Shown here: positions 55,271-64,000 of the stretch, in pieces
How the letters are laid out: each line of letters opens with the position of its first letter
How positions within the stretch are numbered: position 1 is the first letter of the stretch
Assembly (NCBI GenBank): GCA_021730635.1
Contig: JAJNNC010000013.1
Coordinates: 124,001-188,000 of the forward strand
DNA from: Catalimonadaceae bacterium JC749
GTDB lineage: Bacteria > Bacteroidota > Bacteroidia > Cytophagales > Cyclobacteriaceae
Length of the DNA stretch: 64,000 nt
Reading direction: 5' to 3'
Notes under the pieces: generated by a model
The model's database searches: none
What the model was told of the DNA's origin: nothing
The model's input: only the letters and a program-made list of their open reading frames with translations
Translations under genes and position numbers: made by a program

Positions 55271-56383
55271 ATGTCTAAAATTAGATTTTATAGTCATGAA
55301 TCCTTGGAAGCCATGCGGCAGCAAACAGACCCCCTGGCAGACCAGGCGGTAGCTACCCTGTTTTCCTCCGGGGATACCAGTCAGTGGAGAAAGATGGTGA
55401 GTGAATTGCAACTGAACAGTGATCCGCTGCCGCAGGGATTGCCGGAAGCGGTATCTCATTTTTTTCAGGTTTCCAGTGGCTTGCCCGAGTGGGCGGATGT
55501 CCGAAAAATGGAACAGGGGGCTGTCTTTTTCTCTCGGTATGGGGCAGACCTGATGATGATGCTGGGGTTGCTCTCGCTGCCTTATGATTATGCAGCGGCC
55601 AAGGGTGCCCAGGTGCTTTATCTGTCAGAAAGACTGCATTACAATCCGGGAAAACGTTTGATGGAAACAGGGCAGTACATTCTGGACGTAACCGCTCCCC
55701 ATGCCTTCACTTCCCGGGGAAAAGCCATCCGGAGTGCCCAGAAGGTTCGTTTGATGCATGCTGCGATACGGTATCATATTGGGCAGGGCCACCACTGGCA
55801 GGCAGACTGGGGGCAACCCATCAACCAGGAAGATATGGCTGGCACCAACCTTTCCATTGCTTTGATCCCGATCAGGGGTTTAAGAAAACTCAACCTGAGG
55901 ATAGCACCAGCAGACGCCCTCGCTTATCTGCATCTGTGGAATGTAGTGAGTTATCTGATGGGCGTTGATGAAAAACTCTTGCCCGATACGGCCAAGGAAG
56001 CCTATGTGTTGGAAAAGGCCATTCGTACCCGTCAACATGCGCCTTCCCAGGCAGGGAAAAGCCTGACCAGTGCCCTGCTATCATATATGACACAACAGAC
56101 AGACCCTCGCTTTGCCCAGTTGGCGCCGGTGTATATGCGGTATCTACTGGGGGATCCTCTGGCCGACTGCCTGGAAGTACCTGATGCTACTTTTCCGCCA
56201 GCCTGGCTGATGCGCTCTGTGAAAGGTTTGAATAGTCTTCGCAACTGGTGGCCCGCCAGCGAGAAAGGCTATTATCAGATTTGGGATCAGTTGCAGAAGC
56301 AGACCCGTGCCTTTAAGAAAATGGCAGAGAAAAATTTTAGCCTACCGGAAAAGTTATCTCCTTCTGTCAGGAGCGTTAGCTGA
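55271..56383 (+). CDS. DUF2236/MpaB-like oxygenase
   Basis: The protein has 370 residues, is mostly helical and has no signal peptide. SLPYDYAAAKGAQVLYLSER and ETGQYILDVTAPHAF are in the region conserved in DUF2236. In MpaB and latex-clearing proteins (Lcp), which share the fold, it binds heme b and performs oxidative cleavage of hydrocarbon chains. The heme-binding His could be in IRSAQKVRLMHAAIRYHIG, where two His occur. The substrate here is unknown. It stands alone, divergent from the PPK2 gene. Confidence 0.82.
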   Translation: MSKIRFYSHESLEAMRQQTDPLADQAVATLFSSGDTSQWRKMVSELQLNSDPLPQGLPEAVSHFFQVSSGLPEWADVRKMEQGAVFFSRYGADLMMMLGLLSLPYDYAAAKGAQVLYLSERLHYNPGKRLMETGQYILDVTAPHAFTSRGKAIRSAQKVRLMHAAIRYHIGQGHHWQADWGQPINQEDMAGTNLSIALIPIRGLRKLNLRIAPADALAYLHLWNVVSYLMGVDEKLLPDTAKEAYVLEKAIRTRQHAPSQAGKSLTSALLSYMTQQTDPRFAQLAPVYMRYLLGDPLADCLEVPDATFPPAWLMRSVKGLNSLRNWWPASEKGYYQIWDQLQKQTRAFKKMAEKNFSLPEKLSPSVRSVS

Positions 56384-56659
56384 TTGTTTCCAAACTTTTC
56401 AGGGGGGAGCAGGCACAGTTTACGCTCAGTATGGTGCCGAACTTCCTGGTTTTCAAGGCTTACCAAAGATGAATTTTCCCTTCGCTGTCACTTAGCCTGC
56501 CTTAGGGCATCAACCGGAAAGGGGTGTGCCACTTTTTACCGGAGATTGATATTTTAGCGGATATTGTAAAAAGTATATTTTCTCTGTATGTACATGATCA
56601 TTTTTTCAATTTCTTTGCCTAAATTGTGTTATTTTGAATCTCTATGTAACTAACCAAAC

Positions 56660-57244
56660 ATGATTATGAACATTTTCAGACTTTTACTTTCCCTGGCGGT
56701 CTTAGCACTGACCGTCACTTTTTTAGCATCCTGCGAAAGCAGCAAAATTGCTTACGGTAACTCTTATTATTTTAAACAAACGCCTAAAAAAATCAATCAG
56801 CCACCTGCCGCAGCCACACAGGAAGCCCTGGCTTCGGTAGCTCAAAATTCACCGGCTTCTCTGACTACGGATGAAAAAGTAAAGCAGTCCTATCACAAGC
56901 TGGTCACGCTGGCAGAAGATCAGGCGAAGCTCACCCAGACGCTGCGTACGGAGAAAAAAGAAATGACCCGATCAGAAAAAAAGGATTTACGTCAGGAAAA
57001 GAGAGCCAACAAAAGAGAAATGAGAAAAGAACTTAAGACACTGATACAGGAATACCGTGCCGCTTCACCTCAGGACACAAAAGAAGCCCTGTCGGCAAAA
57101 GCAGTTTCCGGTAATCTTAGAACAGGGATTATCATTGGTGCGGTGGGACTAATTCTGCTGATTATTGGTGGACCTGTTTTATACCCGGTAGGCGCTATTC
57201 TGCTGGTGGTGGGTCTGGTCTTTATCCTGATAGATGTAGTTTGA
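56660..57244 (+). CDS. Lipoprotein with C-terminal membrane helices
   Basis: The protein has 194 residues. A lipobox (FLASC, Cys25) ends the signal. A charged lysine/arginine-rich middle (KKEMTRSEKKDLRQEKRANK) has coiled-coil character. Two hydrophobic segments close it (GIIIGAVGLILLIIGGPVLYP and AILLVVGLVFILIDV). This layout is seen in several small Bacteroidota proteins of unknown function. It is probably membrane-associated from both ends. It ends in a terminator overlapping the stop codon. No homologue is recognised. Confidence 0.7.
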   Translation: MIMNIFRLLLSLAVLALTVTFLASCESSKIAYGNSYYFKQTPKKINQPPAAATQEALASVAQNSPASLTTDEKVKQSYHKLVTLAEDQAKLTQTLRTEKKEMTRSEKKDLRQEKRANKREMRKELKTLIQEYRAASPQDTKEALSAKAVSGNLRTGIIIGAVGLILLIIGGPVLYPVGAILLVVGLVFILIDVV

Positions 57245-57275
57245 AAGGGCAGTAATGTCCTTTCTCACATTTTTG
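57243..57275 (+). terminator. Terminator of the small lipoprotein gene
   Basis: GAAAGGGC (57243-57250) pairs with GTCCTTTC (57257-57264), one G-T wobble and a 6-base loop, followed by TCACATTTTT. The stem overlaps the TGA stop codon. Confidence 0.55.
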
Positions 57276-57535
57276 AAAGATATAGGATTTCTTCTATCTT
57301 TATCAAAAATATTACGTGCCTGCCTCTCCCAGCATCCTCTGCTATCATCTTGAAAGTCAGTATATAACCAAACAATCGAGGTCAAAATCTGATTAATACT
57401 AAGAACAAAAGCAAGGCTTAAGGATAAAAAATAAGGATTTTGATTTTAGAGAGGCTTGTGAATTTTTTAAAATTATTATTTATCTTTATATTTCTTACGC
57501 TTGTATTTTTTTTATAATGATTAATTTGCATATTA

Positions 57536-57754
57536 ATGAAAAAAGAAAATAAACCTACCAGCTTGATCGATGCCCTGAAGGAATATAATAAATCTCTTTC
57601 TGAGCAGATTGGCCGCATTAAAGCCTTTATAGAGGAAATAGACAAACAGTTGTCTTACCATCAGAAAGTTGAAAAAGAAATTACCCGTAAAACCATAGAT
57701 ACTCCTTTTTCAAGAGCCTACTTATTGAAAAAGGCGCAAAACAATATCAACTAA
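57536..57754 (+). CDS. Small coiled-coil protein, 72 residues
   Basis: This short basic/acidic protein is almost all helix-forming: LIDALKEYNKSLSEQIGRI and AFIEEIDKQLSYHQKVEKEI have a heptad-like pattern. I recognise no family. Support for it being a gene is its natural composition and the strong terminator placed 22 bases after its stop. There is no signal peptide. It may be a small regulatory or structural protein. Confidence is moderate because short frames can arise by chance. Confidence 0.5.
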   Translation: MKKENKPTSLIDALKEYNKSLSEQIGRIKAFIEEIDKQLSYHQKVEKEITRKTIDTPFSRAYLLKKAQNNIN

Positions 57755-57775
57755 GTCTAGCTTTCAATATTTGTT

Positions 57776-57820
57776 AAGGTAGTTTTTGTTGACTGAAAGG
57801 TCACAGATACTACCTTTTTT
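57776..57820 (+). terminator. Terminator after the 72-residue gene
   Basis: AAGGTAGT (57776-57783) pairs with ACTACCTT (57809-57816), followed by a T-run. The loop is 25 bases and may fold further. Confidence 0.6.
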
Positions 57821-57949
57821 ATTTTCCTCCCATTTCTGCGTATGAAAGAGTGGCTGTCTCCACTTTGAATATTATCAATCTATTTTGCTTTCTCATTTCA
57901 GCATTTGTTTTAACTTAAACCAAAAAATTAATACAAACTCCGAAAATCT

Positions 57950-60900
57950 ATGGTTCACGGTTACCTACGCAAGTCTCAACCCATCCGTCATTACCTTTTT
58001 GCATTGGGCATGCTTATTTTTTTTGCCCTGCCCGCTTCGGCACAAAAGAACAAACGAAATCAAATGCCTGTCCCTGCTTATGATACAGCCTTGTATAGTG
58101 GTATGCAATGGCGTGAGATAGGCCCTTTCCGGGGAGGACGTTCCTGCACAGTTACCGGGGTTCCCGGCCAACCCAATTTATTTTATTTCGGAGCCACCGG
58201 TGGTGGTGTCTGGCGTACGGAAGATGGAGGGCAAACCTGGAAAAATATTTCTGATGGGTATTTCGGAGGCTCTATCGGAGCGGTAGCTGTCAGTGAATAT
58301 GATCCTAACGTCATCTATGTGGGGGGCGGTGAAAAGACGGTACGGGGCAATGTCTCCTTTGGCTATGGTGTCTGGAAATCTACCGATGCCGGCAAAACCT
58401 GGCAATCCATGGGACTCGACGAATCTAGGCATGTGGGGCGTATCCGGATACATCCCAAGAATCCCGACCTGGTCTATGTGGCGGCTATGGGCAATCTGTT
58501 TGCCCCCCATGAACAGAGAGGCGTATTCCGCTCGGAAGATGGAGGGGAAACCTGGGAAAAGGTGTTGTATGTGAGCGACAAAGCCGGGGCTGTAGATTTA
58601 GTGATGGACCCCAACAACCCCCGTATTCTATATGCCAGCCTGTGGGAAGTGCAAAGAACACCTTACAGTCTGTCTAGCGGCGGGGAAGATTCCGGTTTAT
58701 GGAAAAGTACCGATGGAGGTGATACCTGGCAGGAAATAAGCCGGAATGAAGGGCTGCCGGAAGGGGTGTTAGGGATCATCGGAGTGTCAGTGTCCCCAGT
58801 AAACTCAGATCGGGTCTTTGCCATGATAGAGGCAGAAGAAGGCGGGGTATTCCGGTCCGACGATGCCGGTAAGACCTGGACGAAAACCAATGACGATCGT
58901 AGCCTCAGACAAAGAGCCTGGTATTACACCCGCATCTATGCCGACACCCAGGATGAAGATGTGGTCTACGTGCTGAATGTGGATTACCACAAATCCAAAG
59001 ATGGGGGTAAATCCTTTGAATCCTATGAGGCACCTCATGGTGATCATCATGATTTATGGATTGCCCCGGAAGATAACCAGCGGATGGTCATCGCCGATGA
59101 TGGGGGCGCACAGGTGAGTTTTGACGGAGGTGAAAACTGGACGACCTATCATAACCAGCCCACCGCTCAGTTTTACAGGGTAGTGACCGATAATCATTTT
59201 CCCTACCGTATTTATGGCGCCCAGCAGGATAATTCCACCGTACGCATCCTGCATCGCACCGATGGAAGCAGTATTGACGAAGATGCCTGGGAACCTACCG
59301 CGGGCGGAGAAAGTGCCCACCTGGCGGTGGACCCTCAAAACAATGACATTGTCTATGGCGGTAGCTATGGCGGTTTTTTATCCAGGGTTAATCATCAGAC
59401 CCAACAGGTACGCATTATCAATGTATGGCCGGATAACCCCATGGGCTATGGGGCAGAAGGGATGAAATACCGTTTTCAGTGGAATTTTCCCATTTTCTTC
59501 TCTCCCCATCATCCTCAGAAGCTCTATGCGGCTTCTAATCACCTGCATGTGACCACGGATGAAGGCCAAAGCTGGGAAGTAATCAGTCCGGACCTGACAC
59601 GCAATGATTCCAGTAAGCTGAAATCTTCCGGCGGACCCATTACTCAGGATAATACTGGTGTGGAATACTATGGTACCATTTTCGCCGCTGTGGAATCTCC
59701 CTACGAAGAGGGAGTCATCTGGGCAGGTTCTGATGACGGACTAATCCACCTGACCCGTGATGGGGGTGAAAACTGGGAAAATGTGACGCCAGCCGGCATG
59801 CCGGAGTGGATGATGATCAATAGCATAGACCCTGATCCATTTACCAAAGGAGGGGCCTATGTAGCCGGTACCCGTTATAAGTTGGGGGATTTTCAGCCCT
59901 ACCTCTACAAGACCAAAGATTATGGTCAGACCTGGGAACGGATTGTGGCAGGTATTGCCCCAGAGCATTTTACCCGTGTGGTGAGAGCAGATCCCAAAAG
60001 ACAGGGACTGCTGTATGCCGGTACGGAAACGGACTTGTATGTATCTTTTGACGATGGTGCCCTTTGGCAGTCTTTTCAGCTCAACCTGCCAGTGGTACCT
60101 GTCACCGATTTAACCCTCAAAAATGATAACCTGATCGTGGCGACCCAGGGTCGTGGATTCTGGATCATAGATGACCTGACACCCCTCCATCAGCTAAATG
60201 AGGAAGTAGCGCAAAGGGATTTTTACCTCTATAAACCCCTGGATAGCTACCGTATGGAGGGAAGTCAGGGTCAACCCTCCCTGACCGCCGGAACCAACCA
60301 TCCGGGAGGCGTGATGCTTCATTATTATTTGAAAGATACGGTAGACTCCACCATGCAGGTTTCACTGCAAATTATGGATCAGCAGGATAAGCTCATCAAG
60401 ACTTTTAGCAATAAGGTTGGGGAAGACAATAAAGATTTAACCTTGGGGGCGTTGGAACCAGAAAAAGGGTTTAACACTTTTACCTGGAATATGCGCTATC
60501 CGGATGCGAAAACCTTTGAAGGACTTGTTCTCTGGGGAGGGGGCACCTCAGGACCCAGGGCGGTGCCGGGAACCTATAAAGCAGTACTGACGGTCGATAG
60601 TCAGTCGGTAACGCAAACCTTTCAAATTCTGAAAGATCCCCGGACAGAGGCCGGTCAGGAAGAACTGCAAGCGCAGTTCGATTTTCTGATGGACATACGC
60701 GATAAGCTGAGCGAAACCCACCAAACCATTGAACAGATACGGGATATCCGTGAGCAGATGAAAGCCGTGACAGAAAGAATAAAAGGGGAGGAAGGGATGG
60801 AAGAGATAGAAGAGAAAGCCAAAACCATTGACAAACAGATCACAGCCATAGAGCAGGCACTGTATCAGACCAAAAACAGAAGTAATCAGGACCCGCTCAA

Positions 60901-61141
60901 CTTTCCCATTAAGCTCAATAATAAATTAGCCAATGTAGGGTCTCAGATGAGTGTAGGGGATTTCAAGCCGACTAATCAGGCTGTTGCTTTCAAAGAAGAG
61001 GTAACCCGGCAGATAGACCAACAGCTTCAACAATTTCAGACACAGGTGCAGCAGGAAGTACAGGAGTTCAATGAGATGGTCAAAAATAAAGAGGTGGATG
61101 CTGTTTCTTTGGAACCAACAGAGAAAATTACTTCTCCCTGA
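57950..61141 (+). CDS. Large exported BNR/sortilin (VPS10)-type propeller protein
   Basis: The 1063-residue protein has a signal peptide (cleavage near ASAQ). At least ten BNR-type repeats follow, each with a short D-x-G-x-T/S/N-W/F core such as DGGQTWKNI, DAGKTWQSM, DGGETWEKV, DGGDTWQEI, DGGENWENV and DYGQTWERI, spread over about 60-700. They form a large beta-propeller like sortilin or exo-alpha-sialidase-type glycosidases. The C-terminal end (about 900-1060) has beta and coiled-coil character. Function in Bacteroidota is unknown; binding or cleavage of glycans or proteins is possible. It stands alone. Confidence 0.88.
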   Translation: MVHGYLRKSQPIRHYLFALGMLIFFALPASAQKNKRNQMPVPAYDTALYSGMQWREIGPFRGGRSCTVTGVPGQPNLFYFGATGGGVWRTEDGGQTWKNISDGYFGGSIGAVAVSEYDPNVIYVGGGEKTVRGNVSFGYGVWKSTDAGKTWQSMGLDESRHVGRIRIHPKNPDLVYVAAMGNLFAPHEQRGVFRSEDGGETWEKVLYVSDKAGAVDLVMDPNNPRILYASLWEVQRTPYSLSSGGEDSGLWKSTDGGDTWQEISRNEGLPEGVLGIIGVSVSPVNSDRVFAMIEAEEGGVFRSDDAGKTWTKTNDDRSLRQRAWYYTRIYADTQDEDVVYVLNVDYHKSKDGGKSFESYEAPHGDHHDLWIAPEDNQRMVIADDGGAQVSFDGGENWTTYHNQPTAQFYRVVTDNHFPYRIYGAQQDNSTVRILHRTDGSSIDEDAWEPTAGGESAHLAVDPQNNDIVYGGSYGGFLSRVNHQTQQVRIINVWPDNPMGYGAEGMKYRFQWNFPIFFSPHHPQKLYAASNHLHVTTDEGQSWEVISPDLTRNDSSKLKSSGGPITQDNTGVEYYGTIFAAVESPYEEGVIWAGSDDGLIHLTRDGGENWENVTPAGMPEWMMINSIDPDPFTKGGAYVAGTRYKLGDFQPYLYKTKDYGQTWERIVAGIAPEHFTRVVRADPKRQGLLYAGTETDLYVSFDDGALWQSFQLNLPVVPVTDLTLKNDNLIVATQGRGFWIIDDLTPLHQLNEEVAQRDFYLYKPLDSYRMEGSQGQPSLTAGTNHPGGVMLHYYLKDTVDSTMQVSLQIMDQQDKLIKTFSNKVGEDNKDLTLGALEPEKGFNTFTWNMRYPDAKTFEGLVLWGGGTSGPRAVPGTYKAVLTVDSQSVTQTFQILKDPRTEAGQEELQAQFDFLMDIRDKLSETHQTIEQIRDIREQMKAVTERIKGEEGMEEIEEKAKTIDKQITAIEQALYQTKNRSNQDPLNFPIKLNNKLANVGSQMSVGDFKPTNQAVAFKEEVTRQIDQQLQQFQTQVQQEVQEFNEMVKNKEVDAVSLEPTEKITSP

Positions 61142-61233
61142 AAAGGAGGTTGCCTACCATACATTTTTATGGATAAAACAGACAAGGTTGATTGAAGAAA
61201 CCAGATATTTGTAAGACAAATCGTAAGAGGATA

Positions 61234-61322
61234 GGAGAGATGCCGGAGCGGTCGAACGGGGCGGTCTCGAAAACCGTTGTTCCGGGCAACTGGAACCGAG
61301 GGTTCGAATCCCTCTCTCTCCG
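61234..61322 (+). tRNA. tRNA-Ser (anticodon CGA)
   Basis: GGAGAGA (61234-61240) pairs with TCTCTCC (61315-61321), followed by discriminator G. The anticodon loop CTCGAAA gives anticodon CGA, which reads TCG. A T arm GAGGGTTCGAATCCCTC and a long variable arm (GTTCC/GGAAC) are present, so it is class II. CCA is not encoded. A 'TTG'/'TATTTG' pair lies upstream as a weak promoter candidate. Confidence 0.95.
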
Positions 61323-61834
61323 CTTTTCATCATATACATTTTTTCTGGTAGCTGAGGTAACCGAATGTTTATAATTTTTGCTGGTAACGTAAGGTAGCAA
61401 AATCGATAAACAATGGAATATTCATTTGCTCTTCTCTTTTGGCTAAATAAGTCTAAAATGAATAATGCCGGGGAGGCTCCTATGTTTGCCCGTATGTAGC
61501 TACGGTTTGTTCTCCTTCAGGCTTTATGGCATGCTTTGTCTGATATAAAATGAGGCAATTTCAATACCCCTTCACAACAAGAAAGGATATTTCTTTTTCA
61601 GAATCATTACAATACTTCACGCTATATAGCCTTCGTAAAGTTTCCATGAGATCGCTTCAGTGCTTAAGCATCTAAAAGTCCTTTTCTACCATACTGATCC
61701 ACAGCAAACAGCTTAACTTCTTCCCTGTTAATAATCCTTTTAGAGACAATAAAAGGTGTTCACTTTTTCCGATATACCCTGAAAATAACTACCTTTAGTA
61801 TAACAATATTGTCCCACCTTTTCCTTCAACAACT
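61323..61834. other. Intergenic stretch of 512 bp
   Basis: No gene is seen. A small palindrome CCGTA-N6-TACGG lies at 61490-61505 and contains GTAGCTAC. The end before 61835 is AT-rich and is the promoter region of the CHRD gene, with TACCTTTA as a near match to the -7 consensus. Confidence 0.45.
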
Positions 61835-62371
61835 ATGAAAACAACCATGCTATTCAGCCTTGCCTTACTGGCTGTTCTATTTGCCTGCCAAGAGGATGAA
61901 TCTTTCAACAAAACACTGCCTGTAAAACTTGAAGCCCATGATCATGCTCTGCAGCACAATGGCAACTTCAACACCCATTTGAAAGGGGAACAGGAAAAGC
62001 CTACTCCTGTGGATACCAAAGCCCAAGGACAAGCCAACTTTAAACTCAGCAAAGATGGCACAGCCTTACAATATAAGCTTATCGTAGCAAATATCGTAGA
62101 TGTAACCCAAGCTCATTTGCACCTCATCTCAAATGCTAATGGTACTGGTGGAGTTGTCGTATGGCTTTATCCCTCAGCGCCTCCCTCACAATTGCTGCCA
62201 GGAAGGACCAATGGTGTTTTAGCAGAAGGAGTGATTACCGATGATGATTTAGTAGGTGCTTTATCAGGCATGAGCCTTGATGATCTTATTGAGGCTATCA
62301 AAGCTAATCTGGTATATGTCAATGTACATACCAGCCAAAATCCTCCTGGTGAAATAAGAGGTGATATTTGA
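61835..62371 (+). CDS. CHRD-domain lipoprotein
   Basis: The protein has 178 residues. The signal ends with a lipobox (LFAC, Cys18). The CHRD domain runs from about 45 to 178: THLKGEQEKPTPVDT, FKLSKDGTALQYKLIV, VTQAHLHLISNANGTGGVVVWLY (in short, AHLHL), and NVHTSQNPPGEIRGDI. In chordin this domain forms ligand sites; bacterial versions are envelope proteins of unknown role. It may pair with the looser CHRD-like lipoprotein at 204. A hairpin follows its stop. Confidence 0.85.
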   Translation: MKTTMLFSLALLAVLFACQEDESFNKTLPVKLEAHDHALQHNGNFNTHLKGEQEKPTPVDTKAQGQANFKLSKDGTALQYKLIVANIVDVTQAHLHLISNANGTGGVVVWLYPSAPPSQLLPGRTNGVLAEGVITDDDLVGALSGMSLDDLIEAIKANLVYVNVHTSQNPPGEIRGDI

Positions 62372-62384
62372 CATAGTAGCTAAC

Positions 62385-62410
62385 AAGGCATTGGATGCTT
62401 CCCATGCCTT
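62385..62410 (+). terminator. Hairpin after the CHRD gene
   Basis: AAGGCAT (62385-62391) pairs with ATGCCTT (62404-62410). The T-rich tail (AGCCTTCTTGCTTTC) is loose, so this may be a weak terminator. Confidence 0.45.
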
Positions 62411-62550
62411 AGCCTTCTTGCTTTCATTAAAGGAATCTTACTTTTGCCTTGGGTGTCTGATCCAAGAAAAGGGCTGTATATTTTATGTTGAGTACCCTGA
62501 TAGCTTCACAGTAAAAGGATTTACAAGGTACTGCTTCTGCCCATAGTTCT

Positions 62551-62880
62551 TCATGGATGTGTGGACAGCCATATAAGTATTGTTTGGGCTTGGGTCAGAA
62601 GAGCATAGGTAGCATGTGGAGTGATAGCAAGCTTTGCCCAGCCAAGATACTTCCACACCATGATCAAATCCTTGCCATTGATCATGCGAAAAAGAAACAA
62701 AGGTATTGGGAAATAAGGAGCTTTTCTTCCTAACACTTCCTGGTATATAAACTGATAGAAATCATGCGCAAACCAGAAGAATTTTAGGTTTTACAGAATA
62801 GGCAATTTGTATACCTGGATTAGCTCTTCTTCAGTATAAATTCGGGGTGAGTGACCGCTTTCTAGCCTTACATTTCTTGC
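62551..62880 (-). pseudogene. Possible gene remnant with one in-frame stop
   Basis: Reading the minus strand, a frame is open from 62880 to 62551 except for one TAA at 62793-62791. The part after it encodes about 80 residues, including EVLGRKAPYFPIPLFLFRM and MVWKYLGWAKL, and the part before encodes RIYTEEELIQVYKLPIL. The composition looks protein-like and recalls the C-terminal end of NmrA-type proteins, but I cannot name a family. It could be chance in a non-coding gap. Confidence 0.25.
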
Positions 62881-62972
62881 TTAAGTTTTTTTACACATTA
62901 TGAGTTACTGAAAAGTGAAGAACGATAATTCTTTCATTGGTACATGATAATACCAACCCTTACTACAAATTG

Positions 62973-63752
62973 TCAATGTTCCTGTATTTCTTGGAGTGGT
63001 GGAGCTGTCTGCTCTACAGAAGTCACACCTGGCGACAATTCAATGATTCTCATATTACGAAAGTGAATCTGGGCTCCCTCAGATTCCAGACAGAGATACC
63101 CCTTCTTTTGAGAGGAGTGGCTCAGGCCATTGACGAACTTACCATTGACAGCCAGCTTGACCACACCATCAACACATACTACATCGTAGCTATTCCATTG
63201 CCCCCGTCCTTTGGCTCTGTTTTCTATTGACTTACTCCTACTACCTCTGGGATTATCGGGCTTGGCTTCCACGCCACCTACGCCAAAGAGTTCACCATGA
63301 ACATATGCAATGGGGGGAGTTTTTCCCTGCTGTTTGTTGAGCTTGACCCAATCCAACTCCAGCATTTGAACTTCCACACCGTCAGGTAAACGAGATTGCT
63401 CATCGGGCTTGGCATTACTCCATATAAAGACACCAGAATTTCCTCCCGCTTCCATATGCTTCCATTCGATGTGTAAGATGAAATTTTCATATTGTTTTTC
63501 TGTACGGACCACCCCTATAGGATGACCCGTACAGATCAACTCCTCACCCTGTACAAACCAGGTACTGTCGGTAGTATTTACATTCATCCATTTGATAAGC
63601 TTTTCTTGCTCATTGCCTTGGGAGGTAATATTTTCCAGACTGGTAGTTTTGCCAAACTCAAAAAAGAGGTTTTGAGCATTAGACATACTGTTATTAGCCA
63701 TCAGCAGGGTGACACACAGGGGGGTGACCATGGCTTTTAGCGAAAACTTCAT
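62973..63752 (-). CDS. DUF1080 (3-keto-disaccharide hydrolase-like) exported protein
   Basis: The protein has 259 residues with a signal peptide (cleavage near SNAQ). The DUF1080 lectin-like fold is marked by [54 protein letters not shown] and [19 protein letters not shown], given here as separate short matches. DUF1080 enzymes hydrolyse 3-keto-disaccharides after oxidation by Gfo/Idh/MocA-type or GMC-type enzymes. The upstream 248 bases to the window end hold no gene. It could work with the exported oxidoreductase at 18947, although the genes are far apart. Confidence 0.87.
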   Translation of the reverse strand: MKFSLKAMVTPLCVTLLMANNSMSNAQNLFFEFGKTTSLENITSQGNEQEKLIKWMNVNTTDSTWFVQGEELICTGHPIGVVRTEKQYENFILHIEWKHMEAGGNSGVFIWSNAKPDEQSRLPDGVEVQMLELDWVKLNKQQGKTPPIAYVHGELFGVGGVEAKPDNPRGSRSKSIENRAKGRGQWNSYDVVCVDGVVKLAVNGKFVNGLSHSSQKKGYLCLESEGAQIHFRNMRIIELSPGVTSVEQTAPPLQEIQEH

Positions 63753-64000
63753 TGACCTTTCTTTAAAATGAATAGGATATAGATTTACTCGCTAAACTAC
63801 TGGTTTGTCAATAGAAAACAATGGCATTACTAGATAGGTGGCCAATTTCATTCACTAGAACCTAAGGACAAAAAAACAGTCACTTACTTCAAGGTGTATT
63901 GATGTCAACGCTATCAACACACCTCCCTTTATCAATTAACAAATCTGTTATCGTTGCCATTGTATGTTATCGGATCCAACTTACCAGCCATTGCTAAAAT
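63753..64000. other. Window end without a gene
   Basis: No reading frame of useful length is present. It is the presumed upstream region of the DUF1080 gene. Confidence 0.4.

Larger units (their letters stand above)
62372..62972. other. Intergenic stretch of 601 bp
   Basis: It contains the hairpin after the CHRD gene and the possible remnant on the minus strand. No other frame is convincing. Confidence 0.4.

Noticed and set aside
61154-61400. Frames across the tRNA locus on both strands
   Set aside because: They overlap the tRNA-Ser gene and contain its sequence translated; not coding.

Overview
The window looks like chromosomal DNA of a Bacteroidota bacterium, most probably a Cytophagales-type soil or marine heterotroph. 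Supporting signs are the gene families (NRDE, DUF1080, VPS10/BNR exoproteins, a GMC oxidoreductase with DUF1622, Bacteroidota-style Crp/Fnr, secreted YHS proteins), weak Shine-Dalgarno sequences, many Sec, lipoprotein and Tat-type signals, and moderate GC. There is no rRNA, phage, insertion sequence or CRISPR array. One tRNA gene, Ser(CGA), is present. The genus cannot be fixed from this sequence alone.

Layout. 0.2-4.7 kb: a small lipoprotein, a secreted YHS protein, then a tight DinB / NRDE / ATP-grasp / LysE-exporter run. 4.8-8.3 kb: a PAS-GAF-PAS sigma54 activator with a 10-bp inverted repeat just before its start, and a Crp/Fnr regulator. 8.4-17.8 kb: a co-directional block of SDR, GH63-like glucosidase, glycogen-debranching-type enzyme, aquaporin, GMC oxidoreductase, DUF1622 membrane protein and a secreted double-VOC protein, ended by a hairpin terminator. 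17.9-21.6 kb (minus): homocysteine methyltransferase, Tat-exported Gfo/Idh/MocA oxidoreductase and a membrane class III nucleotide cyclase.

21.8-36.1 kb: a nearly all-minus island of small soluble enzymes. It holds four RibD/DHFR-like paralogues, three SRPBCC, two VOC, two NTF2-like, one DinB, NmrA, DUF1772, alpha/beta hydrolase, beta-carbonic anhydrase, cupin and two AraC-type regulators. 36.2-43.6 kb: a PLP decarboxylase, a barrel-like exported protein, a GNAT enzyme, and a YHS2 / HbpS-GlcG / SMP-30 operon.

44.0-51.6 kb: an AraC regulator divergent from aldo/keto reductase, cupin-NTF2 fusion, NTF2, flavodoxin, cytochrome-c-containing PQQ dehydrogenase, double-CMD protein and stand-alone cupin. 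This reads as a redox or carbonyl-detoxification set. 51.8-53.2 kb: an ECF41 sigma factor, with all three family signature motifs, next to its expected carboxymuconolactone-decarboxylase-like target and a matching promoter. 53.3-64 kb: Tat-exported sugar isomerase, PPK2 kinase, MpaB-like oxygenase, small envelope proteins, a 1063-residue BNR/sortilin protein, tRNA-Ser, a CHRD lipoprotein and a DUF1080 hydrolase.

Points most worth following are the ECF41 module with its promoter, the modular cupin/NTF2/CMD/PQQ cluster, the ATP-grasp/LysE operon, two related GC-rich tandem repeats placed just after stop codons, a 13-bp inverted repeat bounding a 130-bp intergenic element, and paired direct repeats in the GlxA-type divergent promoter.
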